DNA of 64,000 nt, taken from NCBI RefSeq assembly GCF_016865255.1, contig NZ_CP033381.1:868001-932000 (forward strand), given 5' to 3'. Both the position numbers and the translations under genes were made by a program. Shown here piece after piece: positions 49,488 to 58,779 of this stretch; positions within the stretch are counted from its first letter, which is position 1, and every line of letters begins with the position of its first letter. This DNA comes from Methylomonas sp. LW13. Its GTDB lineage: Bacteria; Pseudomonadota; Gammaproteobacteria; Methylococcales; Methylomonadaceae. Below the pieces are notes generated by a model, which was not told the DNA's origin, did not search any database, and saw only the letters and a list, made by a program, of their open reading frames with translations.

Positions 49488-49907
49488 TCAGCCAGATGAG
49501 TTTACCCAGTTGTCTACTTGCAACCCCGGCACTCGCACAAATTCGCGTTCGTTGTTGGTGACCAAAATCCAGCCTTCCGATCTGGCGTGAGCCGCCAACC
49601 ATAAATCGTTATTGCCGATGGGTTGCCCGATCTTTTGCAGCGCCGCACGTATCTGTCCGTAATGCTCGCCAGCTGCTTCCGGCAAGCCATATACCGGAAT
49701 CAAACCGTTAAGTTCGTTAATGCCGGCTAACGCCCTTTCCCTGGCCTGACTTTTCTCCGCGCCGAAACGCAACTCGCCCAAGGTTATTACAGACATTGCC
49801 AATTCATCGGCTGCATGGCGAGCAAAACGCTCGCGCACCGCGGGCGGATTGTATTTGGCAATATAAATGCAGATATTGGTATCGAGCAGATAGTGAGCGC
49901 TCATCAA
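49488..49907 (-). CDS. vapC: VapC-type PIN-domain toxin
   Basis: 139-residue PIN ribonuclease. Acidic active-site residues are visible in YLLDTNICIY (Asp), TLGELRFGAEKS (Glu), NNDLWLAAHA (Asp) and LVTNNEREF. It is expected to cut a specific RNA (often initiator tRNA in this subgroup). ATG overlaps the vapB stop as ATGA. It appears intact. Confidence 0.92.
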   Translation of the reverse strand: MMSAHYLLDTNICIYIAKYNPPAVRERFARHAADELAMSVITLGELRFGAEKSQARERALAGINELNGLIPVYGLPEAAGEHYGQIRAALQKIGQPIGNNDLWLAAHARSEGWILVTNNEREFVRVPGLQVDNWVNSSG

Positions 49908-50134
49908 AGCGCCTCACGATCCTGGGGCGGCGCATCTTCGCGGCCGTCGCTCATTAAGTCGTCGGGCAATGCTGCTAAGGCGTCGAATATCGCGGCGGCG
50001 TTGGCGGGCGTTTCCCGCAATACGATTTCATCGCCCCGGCGGAAAATTTCCACTCGGTCAGTATTGAAGCGAAATTCCTTGGGTAGCCGCACTGCCTGGC
50101 TATTGCCGGATTGGAAAATACGGGCATAGGTCAT
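49904..50134 (-). CDS. vapB: VapB-type antitoxin (AbrB/SpoVT fold)
   Basis: 76 residues from ATG 50134 (GGAG just upstream; an in-frame ATG at 50146 would add four residues). N-terminal swapped-hairpin DNA-binding domain (YARIFQSGNSQAVRLPKEFRF), then a C-terminal toxin-binding tail. It neutralises the VapC toxin encoded next and should repress its own promoter. An AT-rich segment with ACGT repeats around 50160-50180 may be the operator. Confidence 0.9.
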   Translation of the reverse strand: MTYARIFQSGNSQAVRLPKEFRFNTDRVEIFRRGDEIVLRETPANAAAIFDALAALPDDLMSDGREDAPPQDREAL

Positions 50135-50247
50135 AGGGCACTCCATATGTAAAATGTAGTTACGTGAAGTATATACGTTTTCCGGTTGGTGTAAATGACC
50201 TGGATGAGTTTGGCTGAGCTCATGGCTAACTTCTTTGACGGATCAAA

Positions 50248-50907
50248 ATGTCTCGCAAACTGACTTGGTTACACCTTTCCGATTTTCATGCCCGCCAACG
50301 TGATGGCTGGGATTCACGACAAATCACCGACGCACTTGTCTGTGATTTGAAGCAAATGCAAATAGAACATGGTTTGCGTCCAGACCTTATATTTTTCACT
50401 GGCGATTTGGTTTTCGGGGCAGTTTCGGGCGAAAGCATGGACGACCAATACCTGCTAGTCCGTGATTTTCTGGACGCTATTCGCAAGGCTTTTATTCCAG
50501 AAATTCCAATTCGCAGTCTTTATTTGGTACCTGGCAATCATGATGTAGATCGAAACGAAATTACTCCAGATCAAACAGCATGGATACGCCAACCAAATCT
50601 CAAACTCGACGATGTAATTACGATGATGAGGGATGAAAATAAGCAATGGCAAAGGTTTATGGAAAGGCTGTTGAATTATCGGAACTTTCTTACCAGTTAT
50701 AACCTTTTACATCTTTTACCTGGCAATCCTCACTTGATTTGGACTGATGCTTTGGAGATACACAATACTCGTGTTGGTATCGCTGGATTAAACTCCGCTT
50801 GGTCCCTAGGCGGATTCAAAATTGCGTTGAGATTAGCAGGTAGTCCAGAAATGCTTCCGTATATTCCGGCCAAAAAAATAAAGTTTTTGAGTATCAAACT
50901 AACCTGA
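50248..50907 (+). pseudogene. Truncated calcineurin-like metallophosphoesterase
   Basis: 219 codons. Three of the metal-binding motifs are present: DFHARQ (DxH), FTGDLVF (GD) and PGNHDVD (GNHD). The later GHxH-type motifs and the rest of the fold are missing; after GLNSAW the sequence runs into an unrelated tail and stops. Full-length relatives of this type are much longer, often with a C-terminal ATPase or other module. The last 9 bp lie inside the end of the convergent PIN gene remnant, which suggests that a deletion joined the two. It is AT-richer than its surroundings. Confidence 0.65.
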
Positions 50908-51279
50908 CCGGCCCCGGAATTTTGCAACCAGCGCATCGGCAGTTAAAAGCGTTATGCTTTCTACGTTGGCTTACGCAACCAGGATACGGCCGAACGGGTC
51001 TTTGTGGATGGGTGGTAGACTTTCGATGAAAACCGCGTGATCGCTGCCGATGGGGATTTCGGTATAGCCGTTGTCCAGCAAACCGCGCCGCAGCACTCTT
51101 GCGTCTACTTGAAAATCGTCACGGCCGAGGTCGCGTTTGATGGCGATTTCCCAGAGGCTGGCAGCACTGAAAAATAGCTGGTTTTGCATATCTTCCAGCA
51201 TCCGGCGAGCTTGTTCGGGTAGCAAATTTGGCGAGCCAGCCGCCCAAAGCAGCAGATGGGTATCAAGCAGTAGTTTCAT
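50899..51279 (-). pseudogene. PIN-domain (VapC-type) toxin with premature stop
   Basis: The frame from ATG 51279 starts MKLLLDTHLLLWAAGS and has SLWEIAIK and HKDPFGRILVA, then TAA at 50971-50973. Reading on in the same frame gives ANVESITLLTADALVAKF and a natural stop at 50899. In this PIN subfamily LVAQA is usual at the break, so one CAA to TAA change explains it. The lost part holds the last active-site Asp (LLTAD), so the toxin is probably inactive unless the stop is read through. The 5' end overlaps the antitoxin gene by 17 bp. Confidence 0.8.
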
Positions 51280-51520
51280 CGTCCGCGCCGAATAACTGCC
51301 CAATCTCTTCACGGCCCATTCTGTCGAAATCGTCAGGCACTTTGATATATCCGCTCAGGAACCCCAAACGTCGCATTTGATAGCCCGTTGGGCTGTCCAG
51401 CGCGGAAACTTTGACGAGCTGTTTACCCGCCTTGGCAATCACGAACGGTTCGCCTTTGGCGGCTTGTTCAACCAATCGAGATAAGTGAGTTTTTGCTTCG
51501 TGGATGTTGACGGTTTGCAC
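51263..51520 (-). CDS. Phd/YefM-family antitoxin
   Basis: 85 residues. The N-terminal Phd DNA-binding domain is clear (VNIHEAKTHLSRLVEQAAKGEPFVIAKAGK); the C-terminal part contacts the toxin. It overlaps the partner PIN gene, which carries a premature stop, so the antitoxin may now be an orphan. A nearly perfect palindrome 13 bp upstream is its likely operator. Confidence 0.9.
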   Translation of the reverse strand: MQTVNIHEAKTHLSRLVEQAAKGEPFVIAKAGKQLVKVSALDSPTGYQMRRLGFLSGYIKVPDDFDRMGREEIGQLFGADDETTA

Positions 51521-51533
51521 GATGAGCTCCAGT

Positions 51534-51553
51534 AAACCAAGTTAACTTAGTTT
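51534..51553. promoter_or_regulatory. Operator-like palindrome of the Phd antitoxin gene
   Basis: AAACCAAGTTAACTTAGTTT, a 20 bp palindrome with one mismatched pair, 13 bp before the antitoxin ATG. Position and symmetry fit autorepression by the Phd-type antitoxin dimer. Confidence 0.6.
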
Positions 51554-51658
51554 AGCCTGTGATGAGTCTGTGTTGCTTGTCGTTAGAGGAGCCTGGAAAA
51601 TGTATTAATCAGCCTGGATGCGCTGCAAACAACTCAGCGCATCCATTCCCAAACAAGC

Positions 51659-52282
51659 CTACTCGTCGTCCTGGCAGCCAAAATGGTATTGATAATCCGC
51701 GATTGCGCGTTTGATGACTTCATGTGCTTCTTCGCGGCCGTAGACGTGGGTAATTTCGCAGACACTTTTTTCGCTGGGTAGGTGTTTGTAAGTCAGGAAG
51801 TAGTGTTTCAATCGGTTGATGTACGATTCCGGGCAGTCGGAGACGTCGCGCCATTGCCGGTAGAATTCGTCGCCTTTCATCACCGCGATGATCTTGTCGT
51901 CGGCCTCGCCGCCGTCCAGTAAACGGAAGCCGCCGATGGGAATGGCTTGTAACAGGATGTCGCCGTGAGTCACGCTGCGTTCGCTCAATACACAAATATC
52001 CAAGGGGTCGCCGTCGCCCTTGCTGACCGGTTTGCCGGATCGCGCGGCGGCATATTCGGCGATTTTTTCTGCGCAATAACTGCGCGGAATAAAGCCGTAA
52101 AGGGTGGGGATCATGTTGGAGAATTTTTGCGGCCGGTCGATTTTCAAATAGCCGCTGTCTTTGTCGATTTCGTATTTCACCGTGTCGGACGGTACGATTT
52201 CTATGAAGGCGGTCACGATGTCCGGGGTGTTGTCGCCGGGCGAGATACCATGCCAGGGGTGGGCTTTGTGTTTTATATTCAT
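51659..52282 (-). CDS. ppa: Inorganic pyrophosphatase (family I)
   Basis: 207 residues. Hydrolyses pyrophosphate to phosphate and drives biosynthetic reactions. The family signature with metal-binding Asp residues is GDGDPLDICVLS; YGFIPRSYC and AVMKGDEFY are also conserved. Slightly longer than the E. coli enzyme (176). It is monocistronic, with no unusual features. Confidence 0.93.
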   Translation of the reverse strand: MNIKHKAHPWHGISPGDNTPDIVTAFIEIVPSDTVKYEIDKDSGYLKIDRPQKFSNMIPTLYGFIPRSYCAEKIAEYAAARSGKPVSKGDGDPLDICVLSERSVTHGDILLQAIPIGGFRLLDGGEADDKIIAVMKGDEFYRQWRDVSDCPESYINRLKHYFLTYKHLPSEKSVCEITHVYGREEAHEVIKRAIADYQYHFGCQDDE

Positions 52283-52416
52283 CTAAGATTCAGTAGCTTT
52301 GGGGAATAAGGTTATAGGGATATTTACCAGGATGGGGGCAATCCGCAAGACAATCAAGCTTAATACTAGTATCTGATTGGGCTTGCGCTACACGCCGTTG
52401 CATGTGGTTATCGACA

Positions 52417-53475
52417 TTACTCTTCGCTGGCCACTGCCGCAGGTTTGAGTTTCATGTCTTTATTCAGCCGTTGCAGGCGCTTGATCATTTCTTTTTTCAT
52501 CTGTTCGCGGCCTATCGAGTGCTTCAGGCTACTGCCCATGCCCGCAACTTGATCGGTGGAGCTGCGGATGGAATAAAACACCAGCGTGCCGCCTTTATAA
52601 GGTAGGCCGCCGGCGACTACGTGGCTGGAGTTGTAGGAGTGGCCGACGTAAAACTGCCGGGAAACGATAAGGCCGCCGCCTTCGCCGATGGCGACGACAC
52701 GATGATTAAGTACGGCGGTGGGGCGGTCTTCCACGCGCCGATTCAACCACAAAAACTGTTCGCTGGTATTGGCCGGCAATGCGGCAGGATAGTTTAACCA
52801 GGCTTGTTGCAATTCCGGAAAGTAACGCGCCCAGGCTTTGCTGTTCACCGCGTCGTTGCGCAGTTCCGCGGCCGGGTCGGCTGTGCCGCCATCACGGCTG
52901 TAGGGGGCAATACCGGCCAAGCCGCTTTTTTTATAGGCTTGCAGGCGTTGCAGTAAAAATTCGCGGTATTTTTGATTGGCGGTTTTCAGCAAGGTTTTAT
53001 TATCGGCATCTTCCAGCCCGGCTTGCAGGCTTTTCAAACTGTCCAGTTCGGCTTTGGAGAGGTTGAATTCGTCGCCCGGTTCCGCTTCCAGAAAGGCTTT
53101 GGCTTCGTCAACTTGCTTTTCGGTAAACGCAAATTTCTTAAAACTATCGACGCTGGCGTTATCGCCCAGCATGCCGGTGGCGACGATGTCGCTCTCGCCG
53201 GCATTGAGTTTGCCCTTTTTGATGTAATCGGCCAGTTGCGGCAAGCCGACCGGGATGATCATCGCTACGCCAATAGCGAGTTCTTTTTGGCTGGTTTCGC
53301 TGACGTCGTAAGCGATGATTTCGCCGCGTTCCAATGGTGGGATTTGCGCGGTGCCGATGCCGAAGTTCTGTAGCGCTTGCTGTGGGCTGGGCGCGTCTTG
53401 AGCGTATGCCGCTTGCTGAAATAGCGCGGCGGCGCTCAGTAAAATAATCGGAAAAGACAGTTTGTGGATCAGCAT
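52417..53475 (-). CDS. Hypothetical secreted protein
   Basis: 352 residues with a signal peptide cleaved after QAAYA (about residue 25). The mature part is predicted to be soluble and periplasmic, with a helical middle (about 120-175) and a beta-rich C-terminal half (FLWLNRRVEDRPTAVLNHRVVAIGEGGGLIVSRQFYVG). The end LVFYSIRSSTDQVAGMGSSLKHSIG resembles the closing part of proteins that report on membrane stress, but I do not recognise the family. It is alone between ppa and the MASE1 gene. Confidence 0.75.
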   Translation of the reverse strand: MLIHKLSFPIILLSAAALFQQAAYAQDAPSPQQALQNFGIGTAQIPPLERGEIIAYDVSETSQKELAIGVAMIIPVGLPQLADYIKKGKLNAGESDIVATGMLGDNASVDSFKKFAFTEKQVDEAKAFLEAEPGDEFNLSKAELDSLKSLQAGLEDADNKTLLKTANQKYREFLLQRLQAYKKSGLAGIAPYSRDGGTADPAAELRNDAVNSKAWARYFPELQQAWLNYPAALPANTSEQFLWLNRRVEDRPTAVLNHRVVAIGEGGGLIVSRQFYVGHSYNSSHVVAGGLPYKGGTLVFYSIRSSTDQVAGMGSSLKHSIGREQMKKEMIKRLQRLNKDMKLKPAAVASEE

Positions 53476-53580
53476 AAAAGCTCCGTTTCAAATAGGTATT
53501 CTGATAAAAGTATGAGGCTTTCGGCCGCAGATTGCCGAATGCGTTCATTCTAAAAACGTGTGTGCATTCCCGCCTGCCGT

Positions 53581-56500
53581 TTATTTGTCCGAACCGAACA
53601 ATTTAGAAATACTGGAATCGCCGCGTCCGGCTGGTTTTGCCGGTGTTGTTGCCCTTGAGACGGACGCTGGCTGCTGATTTTTCGTATCGAACAGCCGCAC
53701 AAACTCAGCAGCAGGCAGTGGTTTGGAAAACAAATAGCCTTGGCCGTAGTCACAGCCGGCGGCAGTCAGCAATTCCAGTTGCTGCGCGGTTTCGATGCCT
53801 TCGGCTATCACTTTCAAGCCCAGTTTATGCGCCATCACAATAATCGCTTCGCACAGCGCCAGGTCGCTGGAATCGGCTTCCAGATTGCGTACGAAACTCT
53901 GGTCTATCTTCAGATAATCGATGTCGAATTTTTTTAGATAAGACAGTGACGAATAGCCGGTGCCGAAATCGTCAATAGCCACCTGGATGCCGGCATCTCG
54001 GTAAGCAAATAAATGGTCGCGGACAATATTGTCGACATCCAGCAATAGGCTTTCAGTAATTTCGATGACGACACATTGGCCGGATAAGCCCAGCTCATGC
54101 AAATAGTCTATCCATTTGCTGTCGCCCAGATTGCTGCGGGTAAATTGCACCGGCGACTTGTTAATACCCAGTTGCAAATCCGGGAGAAATTGGGCACGCC
54201 ATTCGGCAACCTGCTTTGCCGCCATCCGAAATACCCAGTCGCCAATCTCCACTATCAGGCCGGTCTCTTCCGCCAACGGAATAAATTCCGCCGGGCTGAT
54301 CATGCCGCGCGTGGGATGTTGCCAGCGGATCAGTGCTTCGGCTTTATGCATTTTGCGGCTGCTCAGTTCGATTATCGGTTGATAGAACAGGCAAAACTCT
54401 TGATTGGTCAGCGCTTGGCGCAGGTCGCTGGTCAGGCGCATCCGGTTTTGCGCGGTTTGCTCCATCTCGCTGGTGAAGAAATTGTAGCGGTTGCGGCCTT
54501 GTTGCTTGGCGGAATACATGGCCTGATCGGCGTTTTTGATTAATTGTTCGGCTTCCTGTGCGTCTTGCGGATAGAAGGTGATGCCGATGCTGACCGAAAT
54601 GTAAGCTAATTCATCGCCCAAGCGAAATGGTTCGGCAAGCTGGTGCAGGATGGCTTGCGCGACCCGGTCTATATTGGTTTCCGAGTCCAACTCGCCCAGG
54701 ATGATGGTGAACTCGTCGCCACCGAGCCGAGCCACCGTATCCACATTGCGTACGCAAGCCAAAATGCGCCGGGCGGTTTCTTTTAGCAAAACGTCGCCCA
54801 TGCCGTGGCCCAGGGTGTCGTTAATTTCCTTGAAACGGTCCAGATCCAGCAGCATGACCGCCAGACTGTTTTTGTCGCGCTGGGCTTTTTTGATTTCCTG
54901 GTTCAATCGATCCTGGAACATGCGCCGGTTGGCCAAATCGGTAAGCGGGTCGAAATTGGCTTGGCGCCAGATGGTTTGTTCGACATGTTTTTGCTCGGTA
55001 ATTTCCGAGAACATCGCCACCCGGCGCTCTACTTCGCCGTGTTCGCCGTAGATGGTGTTGATCACCAGCCATTCTTGGTAAATATCGCCGTTTTTGCGTT
55101 TATTCCAGATTTCGCCTTGCCAGTGGCCGGTTTGTAACAGCGAGTGCCACATGGTCTGATAAAAATCCGGATCGTGGCGGCCGGATTTCAGAATGTCGGT
55201 GGACTTCCCTATCGCGTCTTCCGCGGTATAGCCGGTCAGGCGGGTAAACGCTTCGTTAATCGCGATGATGCGGTTGTCGGTGTCCGCGACCATCACCGCT
55301 TCGCCGATGGCTTGGTAAATCATCGCCATCAACTGCATTTCATGTTCTAGCCGCTTGCGTTCGCTGATGTCCAAAACGGATACGAGTATGTAACGCCGGT
55401 TGTCTATATCGATAGGTGTCAAACTGATTTCGACCGGAAATTCCGTGCCGTCGCCGCGTATTGCGGTTAGGGAGCGGCTGGCGCTCATCGGCCGGGCTTT
55501 GTTCTCTTGTAAAAATCGCGCGCGCTGTTCCGGGTGCTTGGCGCGGGCCCGTTCCGGTACCAGCGCTTCGACACTCAGACCTATCAACTCATCCAGCGTG
55601 TAGATAAATGCTTTCGCGGCGGGCGGGTTGGCGAGTTTGATGAGGCCGTTTTCGCCAACTAAAAACGTGGCTTCCGGCGAACCATCGACAATCTTGGACA
55701 ATTGCAGCCATTGCAGCTGTTTGCGTTCGGTAATGTCGGTTTGGGTGCCGATCATCCGCAAAGCCTTGCCCTGCGCATCGCGGCTGATCACCAGACCGCG
55801 CGTTAAAATCCAGCGCCATTGGTTATCGCCGTGCTTTACGCGGTGTTCGTTGCTGAAGCGTGAGCTGCGATTTTCCAGATGGGTTTGCAAGTCGGCCATC
55901 ATCCGGGCGCTGTCTTCCGGGTGTATCGTGGCTTCCCAATTCCGGTAATCGTTGTCTCTGTCTTGTTCGCTGAAATTCAGAATCTCCATGCAGCGTGGCG
56001 ACAGAAACACTTTACCGTTGGTCAAATCCCAATCCCAGACGCCGTCTCCGCCACTTTCCAGCGCAAATTTCCAGCGCAATTCGCTTTCCTGCAATAATTT
56101 TTCCGATAGCTTGCGCTCGCTGATGTCCGTCGAAATGCCGCATACCGCGTAGATTTCGCCTTGCCCATTACGTAGCGGAAACTTATGCGACAAATACGTA
56201 TGAATATTACCGTCATGATGGGTGATCTTTTCTTCAAAAATCTGTGCCTGGCCGCTATTGGCGACCTCTAAATCGTTTTTCCCCAGGAGTTCGGTGTCGT
56301 CGCCCGGAAATAAGTCCATATCCCGTTTGCCTCTGACAGTCTTATTGTCAACCGCGAACAGTTTTTCAAATTGGCGGTTGATCAGCAGGTATTGGCCTTG
56401 CAGATCTTTGCTGTAAATCACCGTGGGGGTATTGTCCAGGATGCTTTGAAACCGCAATTCGCTGACCGACAGGGATTTGCCGAACTCGACGTTCAAGGAT

Positions 56501-57765
56501 TCGTCTTTAACCAGTTCGATAACGCCGACAATCCGTTCCTGGTCGTCGCGTATGGGCATTTGCATCGAACTGATCCAGCGGCCGTCGCCTGCGGTAAACG
56601 GGGTTTGATAGACCGTTTCGCCTTGCAACGCCTTTTGAATGCCGTCAGGAATTGGCGTTTGCGCCAGCCAGGGAAATATTTCAACAGGGTATTTTCCCAG
56701 GCAAGCGGCTTGCGGCCATCCCGTCAGGGTTTCCATATAACGGTTCCAGAGTTCGATACCGCCCTGCAGATCGTAAACAATCACGCCTTCCTGAACTGAA
56801 CGCAGAATGTGTTTGTTGAAATCGCCTAGGGCTTTGCTGAATTGTTCTGAGCGCTGGTAGCGCTCGATAGCCAGCGCCAGGGAAATGCCGACGCTGGACA
56901 GCACCAGCAAAAACGACCATTGCAGCAATAGCCCGGTCTCACTGCTGTCGGCTGCAAAAAAGCCTACCTGAAAAATCGCACCGAATATGCTTTGCAGCAT
57001 GACCATGCTGATTAGTAACAAGGTGCCATGCAAGCCAAAGTAGAGTGCGCCGTAAACCAGAAAAGCGAACATATAAAATGCTTTGCCGTAGTGGCCAAGA
57101 TGCCACGGCCACTCCAGGAAAATCATTTGTCCCGCCAGAAACGCCGTTGTGACATAAAGCAACGCGCGCCAAACTTGATACGGGTTCCAGTCAAAACTTG
57201 GCGGCTGCCGCCAGACCAAAATAAGCGGCGTGACAATCGCAATACCCAAGACGTCGCCCATCCACCAATGCGCTAGACTGATCGGCCATTGCTGCGCCGT
57301 TATTGCGTTGAAATGTAACAGAACTAAGGAACCCACTATGGCCGCAATGACCGAAGCCAAGGCGCCGGCAAACAGGATGCGTAAGTAGTCTTGCGGCTGT
57401 TGCAGTTTGCGAATCTCGCCCAGCAGATAGCAGCCGACAAGTGCTTCCACGGTATTGCCGCAAGCGATAGGCAAGGCTTGCTCCAGCGGGTTGCCTGCCC
57501 ACAAACTGCCAAGTAATGCGCCCAGGAACACGCCGGGCCACAGCTTTTTACCGCCGAGCAGCAAGGCTGCCAGTGCGATGCCGCCAGGCGGCCAGATGAC
57601 GGATATTACGTGATTGGCGGCGAAAAACATCAACACCAGTTTGGCAACCAGTGCGTAGGCGACAGCCAAGCCGAAAAGGTGGACTAGTGCTGCTGTGGAA
57701 AAGGTCGAAAAACGGCGCAAGAGATTACCTTGATGTATTGAAAGCAGGTGAAGGGACAAGCCCAA
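53581..57765 (-). CDS. MASE1-multi-PAS-GGDEF-EAL c-di-GMP signalling protein
   Basis: 1394 residues. An N-terminal MASE1 membrane-sensor domain (about 25-310, around eight helices, WPPGGIALAALL) is followed by five or so PAS domains (about 325-930), a GGDEF domain and an EAL domain. The cyclase motif GGDEF (near 1014) is canonical and its inhibition site RNVD lies five residues before it. The EAL domain has EALIRW (near 1142), DDFGTGYSSL, LKIDQSFV and IAEGIET, so phosphodiesterase activity is also expected. It is probably bifunctional and responds to redox or small-molecule signals. Monocistronic. Confidence 0.93.
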   Translation of the reverse strand: MGLSLHLLSIHQGNLLRRFSTFSTAALVHLFGLAVAYALVAKLVLMFFAANHVISVIWPPGGIALAALLLGGKKLWPGVFLGALLGSLWAGNPLEQALPIACGNTVEALVGCYLLGEIRKLQQPQDYLRILFAGALASVIAAIVGSLVLLHFNAITAQQWPISLAHWWMGDVLGIAIVTPLILVWRQPPSFDWNPYQVWRALLYVTTAFLAGQMIFLEWPWHLGHYGKAFYMFAFLVYGALYFGLHGTLLLISMVMLQSIFGAIFQVGFFAADSSETGLLLQWSFLLVLSSVGISLALAIERYQRSEQFSKALGDFNKHILRSVQEGVIVYDLQGGIELWNRYMETLTGWPQAACLGKYPVEIFPWLAQTPIPDGIQKALQGETVYQTPFTAGDGRWISSMQMPIRDDQERIVGVIELVKDESLNVEFGKSLSVSELRFQSILDNTPTVIYSKDLQGQYLLINRQFEKLFAVDNKTVRGKRDMDLFPGDDTELLGKNDLEVANSGQAQIFEEKITHHDGNIHTYLSHKFPLRNGQGEIYAVCGISTDISERKLSEKLLQESELRWKFALESGGDGVWDWDLTNGKVFLSPRCMEILNFSEQDRDNDYRNWEATIHPEDSARMMADLQTHLENRSSRFSNEHRVKHGDNQWRWILTRGLVISRDAQGKALRMIGTQTDITERKQLQWLQLSKIVDGSPEATFLVGENGLIKLANPPAAKAFIYTLDELIGLSVEALVPERARAKHPEQRARFLQENKARPMSASRSLTAIRGDGTEFPVEISLTPIDIDNRRYILVSVLDISERKRLEHEMQLMAMIYQAIGEAVMVADTDNRIIAINEAFTRLTGYTAEDAIGKSTDILKSGRHDPDFYQTMWHSLLQTGHWQGEIWNKRKNGDIYQEWLVINTIYGEHGEVERRVAMFSEITEQKHVEQTIWRQANFDPLTDLANRRMFQDRLNQEIKKAQRDKNSLAVMLLDLDRFKEINDTLGHGMGDVLLKETARRILACVRNVDTVARLGGDEFTIILGELDSETNIDRVAQAILHQLAEPFRLGDELAYISVSIGITFYPQDAQEAEQLIKNADQAMYSAKQQGRNRYNFFTSEMEQTAQNRMRLTSDLRQALTNQEFCLFYQPIIELSSRKMHKAEALIRWQHPTRGMISPAEFIPLAEETGLIVEIGDWVFRMAAKQVAEWRAQFLPDLQLGINKSPVQFTRSNLGDSKWIDYLHELGLSGQCVVIEITESLLLDVDNIVRDHLFAYRDAGIQVAIDDFGTGYSSLSYLKKFDIDYLKIDQSFVRNLEADSSDLALCEAIIVMAHKLGLKVIAEGIETAQQLELLTAAGCDYGQGYLFSKPLPAAEFVRLFDTKNQQPASVSRATTPAKPAGRGDSSISKLFGSDK

Positions 57766-57887
57766 TATCTTGGTTTATCTCACGAAATGCAAGGTTTTGT
57801 CACGGGCTAAGTACGGGGATTTCCGGGCATTCCTAACGGATGAAACGTGGTTTTATGCGGGTGATTTTCTTCGGTATCCTGTTAGGA

Positions 57888-58769
57888 TTACGCGCCCAGG
57901 TTTTCCACTTCCACCGCCACTTTCAATTCGTGGTTCTGGCCGCCGAAAATCACCCCTTTCAATGGCGTAACATCGCTATAGTCCCGGCCCCAGGCGACGA
58001 TGATGTGCCTGTCCCCCGGCAATTGGTTGTTGGTAGGGTCAAAGTCCATCCAGCCCAGATCCGGTAAATATACCGAGAACCAGGCGTGCGAGGCGTCGGC
58101 GCCCACCAATTTTTTCTTGCCGGGCGGCGGCAGGGTTTCGATATAACCGCTGACGTAGCGGGCCGCCAGGCCTTGCGAGCGTATGCAGCCTATGGCCAGA
58201 TGGGCGAAATCCTGGCAGACGCCGCGCCGATGTTCCAGTACGGTGGTCAGCGGGGTGGCCAGGTTGGTGAATTCCGGGTCGAAGGTAAAATCGCGGTGAA
58301 TGCGTTGCATCAGATCGTGTATCGCTTCAATCAGCGCCTTGCCGGGTGTGAATGAGGCTTGAGCGTAAGCGGCCAGCTCGGCGTCGGCGGCGATGAACGG
58401 CGAATCCAAGGCAAATTGCCGGGCCTCCAGTAGTGGTTCGCTTCTGTCGTTCCAGAGCGCTTCCTTGACCAGTTCCCAGCTCATGCCGTGGCTGAAATCC
58501 AACTGCACCGGTTGCGGAAAAATCTGTACTTCGCTGCTGGCGGTGACCACAAACTCCCGATGCGGCTCCCTAATCGAAAACCAGGCCACTTGATTGCCGA
58601 AAAAATCGGTACGGGTCCGATAGTCGCAGGGCAAGGGGGTGATTTTCAGTTGTGAGCTGAGCAGTTGCTGATTCGGGCAGGGGCGCGGCTGCATCCGCAC
58701 TTCGTTGTAAGACAAGCCCACCGGTTGTTGGTAACGGTAGGTAGTGGTATGGGTAACCCGATAACGCAT
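57888..58769 (-). CDS. Transglutaminase-like cysteine peptidase (Anbu-cluster type)
   Basis: 293 residues: an N-terminal beta domain of about 90 residues beginning MRYRVTHTTTYRYQQPV and a transglutaminase-like domain with the triad Cys185 (GVCQDFAHL), His228 (ASHAWFSVY) and Asp244 (DFDPTNN). The group could cut or rearrange amide bonds. It lies 10 bp downstream of the ATP-grasp/alpha-E fusion gene on the same strand. This trio is normally linked to Anbu, whose gene in this window is far away at 35.9-36.6 kb. Confidence 0.88.
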   Translation of the reverse strand: MRYRVTHTTTYRYQQPVGLSYNEVRMQPRPCPNQQLLSSQLKITPLPCDYRTRTDFFGNQVAWFSIREPHREFVVTASSEVQIFPQPVQLDFSHGMSWELVKEALWNDRSEPLLEARQFALDSPFIAADAELAAYAQASFTPGKALIEAIHDLMQRIHRDFTFDPEFTNLATPLTTVLEHRRGVCQDFAHLAIGCIRSQGLAARYVSGYIETLPPPGKKKLVGADASHAWFSVYLPDLGWMDFDPTNNQLPGDRHIIVAWGRDYSDVTPLKGVIFGGQNHELKVAVEVENLGA

Positions 58770-58779
58770 GGTGACTCCC

